Of a DNA stretch of 5,323 bases, positions 1-5,260 are shown piece by piece; position 1 is the first letter of the stretch, and each line of letters begins with the position of its first letter. Both the position numbers and the translations under genes were made by a program. The notes under the pieces are model-generated. The model ran no database searches and had not been told where the DNA came from. It saw only the letters and a program-made list of their open reading frames with translations. The stretch comes from Thermoflexus sp. (lineage in GTDB: Bacteria; Chloroflexota; Anaerolineae; B4-G1; DUEL01): positions 1 through 5,323 of the forward strand of contig JAPYWT010000196.1 in assembly GCA_028276215.1 (NCBI GenBank), in the 5' to 3' direction.

Positions 1-72
1 CGGGAGAGGGCGCTTCCAGCGCCCTTCGCAACCTCAGCCAGGCCGTTTACGGCCTGGCCCACCGGGCTCCCG
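1..72. other. Structured non-coding segment (three-way-junction fold; upstream terminator or repeat end)
   Basis: Three nested inverted repeats occupy this stretch. CGGGAG at 1-6 pairs with CTCCCG at 67-72. Inside it are a 7-bp hairpin (GGGCGCT 8-14 with AGCGCCC 18-24, loop TCC) and a 9-bp hairpin (GCCAGGCCG 37-45 with CGGCCTGGC 50-58, loop TTTA). The outer stem is followed by GATTTT at 75-80. No coding frame is supported. The fold could be a terminator of a gene to the left, an intergenic repeat, or an RNA element cut by the window edge. The stems are read directly; the role is inference. Confidence 0.45.
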
Positions 73-79
73 ACGATTT

Positions 80-104
80 TGGGACACACCCCACATCTGG
101 GACA
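80..104 (+). repeat. Paired TGGGACA direct repeat upstream of the -35 box
   Basis: TGGGACA occurs at 80-86 and again at 98-104, 18 bp apart start to start. The second copy ends 3 bp before the -35 hexamer. The spacing and position would suit an activator site for the promoter of the TrmB-type gene, but seven-base matches are short and this may be chance. Confidence 0.25.
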
Positions 105-107
105 AAC

Positions 108-136
108 TTGACAGAATTTTCCAATTGTGGTATAAC
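108..136 (+). promoter_or_regulatory. Sigma-70-type promoter of the TrmB-family regulator
   Basis: A perfect -35 hexamer TTGACA (108-113) is separated by exactly 17 bp from TATAAC (131-136), which matches the -10 consensus TATAAT at five of six positions. The expected transcription start is about 142-144, giving a leader of roughly 47 bases before the ATG at 191. The stretch is AT-richer than its surroundings, as expected for a promoter. It is the only strong promoter I could find in the window, so the downstream genes may be read from it. Confidence 0.8.
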
Positions 137-148
137 TGGCGTAGTTAT
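132..148. promoter_or_regulatory. Candidate operator: 17-bp palindrome over the -10 box and start point
   Basis: ATAACT (132-137) and AGTTAT (143-148) are perfect inverted arms around the 5-base spacer GGCGT. The palindrome overlaps the -10 hexamer and the predicted start point, where a bound dimer would block transcription. TrmB-family regulators bind palindromic operators and often control their own or neighbouring promoters, so autoregulation by the gene just downstream is the simplest reading. The symmetry is seen; the binding is inferred. Confidence 0.5.
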
Positions 149-161
149 TAGGCTAACCACT

Positions 162-187
162 AAAGGCGTGTTCAACGGGGGGCCTTT
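162..187 (+). promoter_or_regulatory. Leader stem-loop enclosing the ribosome binding site of the regulator gene
   Basis: AAAGGC (162-167) pairs perfectly with GCCTTT (182-187), leaving a 14-base loop that contains most of the G run (177-182), the only Shine-Dalgarno-like sequence before the ATG at 191. The 3' arm is part of TTTTT (185-189), so the hairpin also looks like a weak intrinsic terminator directly before the start codon. It could limit translation or transcription of the regulator. A six-base-pair stem is modest evidence. Confidence 0.3.
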
Positions 188-190
188 TTG

Positions 191-1003
191 ATGGAAAATG
201 ACCCGATAGAGAAACTGATAGCGTTGGGCTTTTCGGAATATGAGGCCAAGGCCTACGTCGCCCTGTTGCGGGAAAACCCGGTTACCGGCTACCAACTCTC
301 CAAACTCTCCGGCGTTCCCCGTTCTATGATTTACGAGGTGGTGGGCAAACTGATCGCGCGCGGCGCGGCGATGAGCCTCCGACAAGAGGGAGTGGTCCGC
401 TACGCGCCCGTCCCGCCGGAGGAGTTTCTGGACCAACTCCATCGGGAGCACGAGGCCCTGATTACGGCCCTTCAGCGGGATCTCTCCTCCCTAACCGCCG
501 CCCCCGACCTGGAATATGTCTGGAACATAGAGGGGCGGGAGAACATCCTCGCCAAAGCGGAGGAGATGGTCCGCCAGGCCGGACGGGAGATTTACCTCTC
601 CCTCACGCCGGCCACTTTCCCTCAACTCCGCCCTGCTCTGCTGGAGGCCATCCGCAGGGGCATCCGGGTGGTGGTCTACTCGCCGGAGCCGCTGGACCTG
701 CCCGGCGGTCAGGTGGTCATCGCTCCGGTATCCGAAGAGGCCCAGGAGCGGGTGGAGGGCCTCTGGCTGATCCTGGTGATAGACCAGAAAGAGGTCCTCA
801 TCGGGGAGCAACTGGGCGCCCTCCAGGCGCGGGCGTCCTGGACCAGCAGCCCGCTCCTGGTCTTCATCGCCGAACATCACCTCCGCACCGACCCGTATCT
901 CCCGCGGATTCTGGTCTGCCTGGGGGACCGGGCCGGGGAAATCATCCGCGAGGAGGACCGGGAACTCTTCGCGCGGGCGATGGAGAGTCATATAGCGGAG
1001 TAG
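191..1003 (+). CDS. TrmB-family transcriptional regulator with PLD-like sensor domain
   Basis: Cytoplasmic DNA-binding regulator of about 270 residues. Residues ~5-75 form the TrmB winged helix-turn-helix, with the family pattern of a conserved GFSEYEAKAYVALL helix, then GYQLSKLSGVPRSMIYEVVGKL as the recognition region. A short helical linker (~75-100, EHEALITALQRDLSSL) suits dimerisation. Residues ~105-225 look like the PLD-like effector domain of TrmB relatives, from WNIEGRENILAKAEEM to the strand LILVIDQKEVLIGE, which occupies the place of an HKD motif but lacks it, so no nuclease activity is expected. The C-terminus (WTSSPLLVFIAEHHLR) is also typical. The larger maltose/trehalose-binding domain of archaeal TrmB is not evident, so the ligand is unknown. 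ATG at 191 is preferred over the adjacent TTG at 188, with a G run at 177-182 as ribosome binding site. It probably controls itself and the permease gene 58 bp downstream. The family is secure; the target is inferred. Confidence 0.9.
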   Translation: MENDPIEKLIALGFSEYEAKAYVALLRENPVTGYQLSKLSGVPRSMIYEVVGKLIARGAAMSLRQEGVVRYAPVPPEEFLDQLHREHEALITALQRDLSSLTAAPDLEYVWNIEGRENILAKAEEMVRQAGREIYLSLTPATFPQLRPALLEAIRRGIRVVVYSPEPLDLPGGQVVIAPVSEEAQERVEGLWLILVIDQKEVLIGEQLGALQARASWTSSPLLVFIAEHHLRTDPYLPRILVCLGDRAGEIIREEDRELFARAMESHIAE

Positions 1004-1062
1004 GGAGTAAGGAGTAGGGAGTAGGGGGGATAGGGAGTAGGGGGGATAGGGAGTAGGGGGGA
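1001..1062 (+). repeat. Tandem repeat array 1 (TAGGGAG-based, 16-bp units)
   Basis: Three perfect tandem copies of the 16-mer TAGGGAGTAGGGGGGA lie at 1015-1030, 1031-1046 and 1047-1062, preceded by two degenerate heptamers TAGGGAG TAAGGAG at 1001-1014. Each 16-mer is a heptamer TAGGGAG plus a nine-base variant with an expanded G run. The first heptamer contains the TAG stop of the regulator gene, and the last base of the last copy is the A of the permease ATG. The array therefore fills the entire gap between the two genes. On the opposite strand it reads as a Tyr-Ser-Leu/Pro-Thr-Pro repeat, which creates spurious open frames. Confidence 0.9.
1049..1053 (+). promoter_or_regulatory. Repeat-borne ribosome binding site of the permease gene
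   Basis: GGGAG at 1049-1053 is a good Shine-Dalgarno match and sits 8 bases before the ATG at 1062. It is part of the third 16-bp repeat copy, so the same motif recurs at 16-base steps upstream. The run of six G immediately before the ATG is too close to serve. This site fixes the permease start at 1062. Confidence 0.6.
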
Positions 1063-2169
1063 TGGTGCTGCGGAATCTGTTCCGGCGCAGAGGGCGGACG
1101 GTCCTCACCCTGTTTGGGATTGCCATCGGGGTGGCGGCGATTGTCGCGCTGGGGGCTGTGGCGGGGGCGCTGCGGGAGGGCTTCGCCTCTATGACGCGCG
1201 GCCCGGAGGCCGACTTCGTCGTCACCCAGGCGGGGGCCCTCACCGCGATTCTGGGGAGCATAGACCAGGCCGTCGCCGACGACCTGCGGGCCATGCCGGA
1301 GGTCGCCGCAGTGGACGGCATGGTCTTCGCCAACTCCATTCTGGACGACGGCTCGTATCTCTTCTGCTTCGGCTACGACCCCAGCGGCTTCTCCATCCGC
1401 CGGTTCCGCATCGTGGCGGGGGAGCGGCTGGACCAGGCCTCCGCGCGGCGGGGGCGGCCCATCCTGCTGGGCCGTCAGGCCGCCGAACGGCTCCACCGCA
1501 AAGTGGGCGACGTGCTCTACATCGGTCAGGTTCCCTTCCGCGTCGTCGGCCTCTACGAGACGGGGAGCAGCCTGGAAGACAGCGCCGCTGTCGTCTCTCT
1601 GGAGGACGCCCAGACGCTGACGCTTCAGCCGCGCCGAGTCACCGTTCTGCACGTCAAACTGCGCGACCCCGCGCTGGCCGACGCGTTCCGCGCGCGGGTG
1701 GCCCGCCGCTTCCCCGACCTGACAGCCATCGCTTCGGAGGACTTTGCCGACCAGGAGTACATGGTGCGCGTTGTGGACGCGATGGCGATGGCGGTCGCCG
1801 GGCTGGCGGTCGTCATCGGTGGGGTGGGGATGACCAACACGCTCTTCATGTCCGTCTTTGAACGGACGACGGAAATCGGCGTCCTGCGGGCGCTGGGGTG
1901 GCGGCGCCGCCGGGTGCTGGGGATGATTCTGCGGGAGTCGCTCCTGCTGGGGGTTTTGGGGGGGCCTCTGCGGGACGGCGATGGGCGTCCTGCTGGGAGT
2001 GGGGGTGACCCGGATGCCGGGGATTGCCCAGGCCTTCACGCCGGTTTTCCAGCCGGGGCTCTTCCTGCAGGCGGCGGTGGTCTCGCTGGTGGCGGGCGCC
2101 CTGGGCGGCCTCTACCCGGCCTGGCGGGCCACCCGGATGCGTCCGGCGGAAGCGCTGAGGTATGAATGA
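1062..2169 (+). CDS. MacB/FtsX-type ABC transporter permease, frameshifted
   Basis: Inner-membrane permease subunit of a MacB-like ABC exporter; such proteins pair with a separate ATPase to move lipids, lipoproteins, peptides or drugs outward. Residues ~13-37 form TM1 (LFGIAIGVAAIVALGA), followed by the large extracytoplasmic MacB_PCD-like domain (~40-237), TM2 (~239-263), and the coupling loop FERTTEIGVLRALGWRRRRV that contacts the ATPase. The frame then breaks in a run of seven G (1958-1964). In the starting frame the protein ends at 2165 (367 residues) with a Gly/Pro-rich tail lacking membrane segments. Removing one G gives 368 residues ending at 2169, restoring TM3 (through GTAMGVLLGVGV), TM4 (LQAAVVSLVAGALGGLYPAW) and the hallmark C-terminus PAEALRYE. 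Whether this is a pseudogene, a phase-variable or slippage-decoded gene, or a read error cannot be decided here. Start is ATG 1062 with GGGAG 8 bases upstream. No ATPase gene is in the window; I infer co-transcription with the regulator gene. Confidence 0.88.
1958..1964 (+). other. G7 homopolymer at the permease frameshift
   Basis: Seven consecutive G follow TTTT inside the predicted TM3 coding region. Before the run the permease is read with codons starting at 1959 and 1962. After it, family-like sequence continues only in the frame of codons 1963, 1966 and so on. Shortening the run to six G yields the smooth reading LLLGVLGGLCGTAMGVLLG. Homopolymers like this are hot spots for sequencing error, replication slippage and polymerase slippage. 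Confidence 0.85.
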
Positions 2170-2286
2170 GGGAATGACCAATGACGGAATGACCAAATGA
2201 CCAATGAGCAAATGACCAATGACGGAATGACCAATGAGCAAATGACCAATGACAGAATGAGCAATAACAGAGTGACTCAATCACTG
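2161..2286 (+). repeat. Tandem repeat array 2 (AATGACC-based, 30-bp higher-order units)
   Basis: The stretch is built from 7- and 8-base variants of AATGACC (AATGACG, AATGAGC, AAATGACC, GAATGACC). They form two adjacent 30-bp units at 2197-2226 and 2227-2256 that differ at one base (G2224 versus A2254). Partial units lie before them (2174-2196) and the pattern decays after 2257. It begins at the permease stop codons (TGA 2163-2165 or 2167-2169) and runs into the glycosyltransferase gene, where it encodes two copies of MTNEQMTNDG/R. The unit length, a multiple of three, keeps the frame open. Confidence 0.9.
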
Positions 2287-5244
2287 TACTGGGCCTTCGT
2301 CACCGGTCTTTGGTCCCTCGGCCTGGCCCGCTATCTGGGTGAGGCCCTTTACCTGCGCCCCTTCTTTGACTCCCCCCTGGCGGTATGCGGGCTGGCGCTG
2401 GTCGGTATGGCGGCTGGATGGGTCCTTGGACATGCCATTCCATCCAGTCCCGACCGGACCGGGAGTTGGGTAGGGTTGCTGCTCCCCCTGCTCTACCTGC
2501 TGGCCCCTCGGCCCGACCCGCTGATGGGGCTGGTACTTCTCGCGGGAGGAGCATGTCTGACCCTGCTGATCGCCAGCCCGTTCATCAGAAAGCACAGTGC
2601 TCTCCTCCTGGCCGTCGCCGTTTTCGTGCTCTACCTGCGGACCATCGGACAGGCAGTAGGAGAGGCTGACACATTTGAGTTTCAGGTCGTCGCCCCTACA
2701 CTGGGAATTGCCCATCCCACCGGCTACCCCCTCTACATCCTTCTGGGCAGATTATTCTCTCTATTGCCCCTGGGGACGGTAGCCTGGCGGGTGAACCTGA
2801 CCTCCGCTGTCTTCGGGACCGGGGCGGTGCTGCTCCTGTACAGGCTCCTGGGACATCCATGGTGGATGCCCTCCCCTCAGGGAAATCTGAACACGCCGGA
2901 CAGGGCCAGGGGAAAGGCAGGGTACGCTGAAACTGAATTGATGCGGCCGATTGCTCTTCTATCCGCTTTGGCCCTTGCCTTCTCCCGTGTTCTCTGGTCC
3001 CAGGCAGTGGTAGCAGAGGTGTATGGGCTGAACCTTCTCTTCGTCGCCGGAGCGCTGACCCTGACGATTGCGCTCCTCCAGGGCCAGAAAGGCCCGAGGA
3101 CTGTCTGGATGTTGGCTTTCCTCCTGGGCCTATCCCTGACCAACCACCTCACCATGGTGCTCTTTTTCCCGGCAGCAGGGCTGGCTCTTTTCCTCTCCCA
3201 TCCCCGGTTGCGCTGGCGGGAGTGGCTGATTGGTCTGGGCCTTTTCCTTCTGGGCCTCTCTGTCTACGCCTACATCCCTCTCCGCTGGCCTGCCCTTCAT
3301 AACGGCCAACAGATGGGAATGGGGGAATTCCTGGCCTACGTGACGGGCCAGCAATTCAGCGGCGCACTTCAATTCCACCTCCTGCACGATCCCAACCGCT
3401 ACGCCATTTTGGGACGGCTACTACTGGAGCCGTTCGGATGGACAGGGTTACTTCTGGCAGCCATCGGGCTGATCTGGGCAATCGTTCGCCATCTCCGGCT
3501 GGCGCTGGTGAGCATCGTGGCTTTCCTGGCCTATGCCCTCTATGGAGTGGTCTACCAGGTGCCGGACATCTCGGTCTTTCTCCTTCCGACCCATCTCCTC
3601 CTGGCCCTCTGGATAGGGTTAGGGGCCACTGGATTGACCCGGATGGCCTTCAGACTGCGGCCCTGGGCATCCAACATTGTACTGGCCTCTTTTGCCCTCC
3701 TCCCTCTCAGCCGAATCTGGCTTAACTTCCCGGCAGTGGACCAGAGCAAACGGGTGGAAGCGGAACAGTGGGGAAGATATGTCCTGGGCCTTCCTTTGGC
3801 TCCCGGTGCGGCTGTTTTGGCCGATGGGGAGAAATTTGCCCCCCTTTATTACCTGCAAAAAACAGAGGGCCTGCGTCCGGATTTAGACCTGGTGGTCTAT
3901 TTCACTGAAGCAGAGTACTGGGCTGACCTGATGGCACGACTGACAGCCGGCCAGAACGTCTATCTGGCCCGCTATCTCCCCCACCTGGAAGGGTTCTATC
4001 TTCGCTCGCTGGGGCCCTTAGTGGAAATCGGCACAGAGCCGATGAGTGACCTGCCCGCAGAGGCTCAGCCTGTAGGGGTGAAGTTTGGTTCAGAAGTGGA
4101 ATTGGTCGCATTTACACTGGAGGGGGATTCCCAGGGCAGGCCCCTTCTTCACCTGACCCTCTACTGGCGGGCAGGGAGCACCCCGCAGAATGACCTGGAG
4201 GTGCGATTGCGGCTGGTGGATGAGGCCGGGGAAGTAAATTGGTTGTCAAACGATACCCGCCCAGTAAACGACCTCTACCCCACAAACGGTTGGCCACCTG
4301 ACCTTTTTATCGCTGATTACCACCCGGTTCCTCTTTCACCCTGGCTTGTACCAGGCCGTTACCGATTAGAAGTCGGCCTCTTCCCTCGCTTCTCTGAAGA
4401 GGGACTGCCAGTAGAGGGAGAGACGGGGAGTTGGTGGCCGCTGACACAAGTCGTGATAGACCGACCAATCCCTGGAAGGCCATTGCCGTATGAAGTGCGG
4501 ATGCTTCTGGGACCTGTCTGGCTGGCGGGATACGACATACCCACATCGGTTCCTGCCGGTTCCCATTTGACTCTGGACCTGGCATGGGTGCACGTGGAAG
4601 AATCAGGCACGGTTCGCATAGAGTGGGTGGACGATGCCGGGCAGATTGTGGACGGGCAGGACATGGCCGTCGCAGAGAAGATGGAGAGAAGCCGGGTACC
4701 ACTGGTGGCCCCTGGGATTCCGGGGATGTACCGGATTTGGGTAGGGTGGGAAGGCAAGATGGCCCACTGCCACTGGCTGGCCCTTCCGACCAACCGTTGT
4801 GTACTGGCAACCGTAAAAGTCGCACCCGTCCAACAGGGGCTGGCGAATTTCGGTGGGAAAATACTGCTGGTGGCAGCAGAACTGGGATCAGACCGAATCC
4901 GGCCAGGGGAATTGCTCCCTATTACCCTTCACTGGAAGCCATTGCGTGTGATGGAGGAGGACTATACCATTACGGTCCAACTCCTGGGGCCAGATGGACG
5001 CCTGCACGGGCAGGTGGATGCATGGCCAGTACAGGGCACAATGCCTACCTCCCGGTGGCTCCCCGGGCAGGAGATCACAGACCCCTACCAGGTAGCGTTG
5101 TTGCCCGGCAGTCCGCCGGGGCAATACCAGGTGATCGTCGGCATATACCTGCTGGCGACCATGGAACGGGTACTCGTGATAGACGAAGCCGGCAATCCCG
5201 TCGGTGACCACTATGTGGTCGGGAAGATAGAAGTCGGTGATTAG
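2197..5244 (+). CDS. DUF2723-type GT-C glycosyltransferase with three extracellular beta domains
   Basis: Integral membrane protein of the DUF2723 / protein O-mannosyltransferase-like GT-C group. Such enzymes are expected to move a sugar from a polyprenyl-phosphate carrier to an acceptor outside the membrane; donor and acceptor are unknown here. Residues ~33-507 hold about a dozen membrane segments and family motifs: the acidic loop EADTFEFQ (E156, D158, E161), LGIAHPTGYPLY (169-180), WSQAVVAEVYGLN (267-279), LTNHLTM (314-320), YIPLRW (359-364) and PDISVFLLPTHLLLALWIG (456-474). A soluble part follows (~510-615, ADGEKFAPLYYLQ), then three related beta-sandwich-like domains at ~627-755, ~768-876 and ~883-1013, the last two less and more typical respectively. 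C858 and C868 are the only cysteines after residue 120 and could form a disulfide. The start is uncertain: codons 1-24 are tandem repeat, none has a good Shine-Dalgarno, and ATG 2257 or GTG 2272 may be the true start. Third-position GC is lower than in the upstream genes. Confidence 0.87.
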   Translation: MTNEQMTNDGMTNEQMTNDRMSNNRVTQSLYWAFVTGLWSLGLARYLGEALYLRPFFDSPLAVCGLALVGMAAGWVLGHAIPSSPDRTGSWVGLLLPLLYLLAPRPDPLMGLVLLAGGACLTLLIASPFIRKHSALLLAVAVFVLYLRTIGQAVGEADTFEFQVVAPTLGIAHPTGYPLYILLGRLFSLLPLGTVAWRVNLTSAVFGTGAVLLLYRLLGHPWWMPSPQGNLNTPDRARGKAGYAETELMRPIALLSALALAFSRVLWSQAVVAEVYGLNLLFVAGALTLTIALLQGQKGPRTVWMLAFLLGLSLTNHLTMVLFFPAAGLALFLSHPRLRWREWLIGLGLFLLGLSVYAYIPLRWPALHNGQQMGMGEFLAYVTGQQFSGALQFHLLHDPNRYAILGRLLLEPFGWTGLLLAAIGLIWAIVRHLRLALVSIVAFLAYALYGVVYQVPDISVFLLPTHLLLALWIGLGATGLTRMAFRLRPWASNIVLASFALLPLSRIWLNFPAVDQSKRVEAEQWGRYVLGLPLAPGAAVLADGEKFAPLYYLQKTEGLRPDLDLVVYFTEAEYWADLMARLTAGQNVYLARYLPHLEGFYLRSLGPLVEIGTEPMSDLPAEAQPVGVKFGSEVELVAFTLEGDSQGRPLLHLTLYWRAGSTPQNDLEVRLRLVDEAGEVNWLSNDTRPVNDLYPTNGWPPDLFIADYHPVPLSPWLVPGRYRLEVGLFPRFSEEGLPVEGETGSWWPLTQVVIDRPIPGRPLPYEVRMLLGPVWLAGYDIPTSVPAGSHLTLDLAWVHVEESGTVRIEWVDDAGQIVDGQDMAVAEKMERSRVPLVAPGIPGMYRIWVGWEGKMAHCHWLALPTNRCVLATVKVAPVQQGLANFGGKILLVAAELGSDRIRPGELLPITLHWKPLRVMEEDYTITVQLLGPDGRLHGQVDAWPVQGTMPTSRWLPGQEITDPYQVALLPGSPPGQYQVIVGIYLLATMERVLVIDEAGNPVGDHYVVGKIEVGD

Positions 5245-5260
5245 GCAGTGAAGAGTGCGT

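Noticed and set aside
8..28. Simple intrinsic terminator at the first hairpin
   Set aside because: The hairpin is followed by only two T before CG, so as a stand-alone terminator it is weak; treated as part of the larger 1-72 structure instead.
80..104. TGGGACA copies as transposon terminal sequence
   Set aside because: The copies are direct, not inverted, no transposase remnant is nearby, and no target-site duplication can be shown.
191..1003. Possible PLD-superfamily nuclease (defence-type) reading of the regulator
   Set aside because: The HKD motif is absent and the N-terminal TrmB winged helix is clear, so a DNA-binding regulator with a degenerate PLD-like sensor fits better.
491..1339. 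Minus-strand open frame of 282 codons over the regulator and permease junction
   Set aside because: Low-complexity product including a Pro-Tyr-Ser-Leu repeat that comes from the tandem array; the + strand genes have clear family matches in the same place.
942..2039. Long open frame of 365 codons on the minus strand opposite the permease
   Set aside because: Its product is rich in Pro, Arg, Gln and His with no recognisable domain, it overlaps clearly coding + strand sequence, and part of it is the reverse reading of repeat array 1. It is a high-GC shadow.
2161..2286. Possible CRISPR array
   Set aside because: The units are contiguous tandem repeats without unique spacers, and no cas-like gene is present.
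2414..2447. 8-bp inverted repeat CTGGATGG / CCATCCAG with an 18-base loop
   Set aside because: Lies inside a conserved coding region; arms of this length are expected by chance a couple of times in a window of this size.
2854..2868. 6-bp hairpin CATCCA-TGG-TGGATG
   Set aside because: Short, within the coding sequence of a loop in the glycosyltransferase, no T run or other functional context.
4307..4825. Minus-strand open frame of 172 codons inside the glycosyltransferase gene
   Set aside because: No domain-like pattern, Pro/Ser/Arg-rich, and fully contained in a convincing + strand domain repeat.
4584..5207. Alternative + strand frame of 207 codons overlapping the glycosyltransferase C-terminus
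   Set aside because: Gly/Arg/Pro-rich out-of-frame reading; the main frame encodes the conserved beta domains across the same bases.
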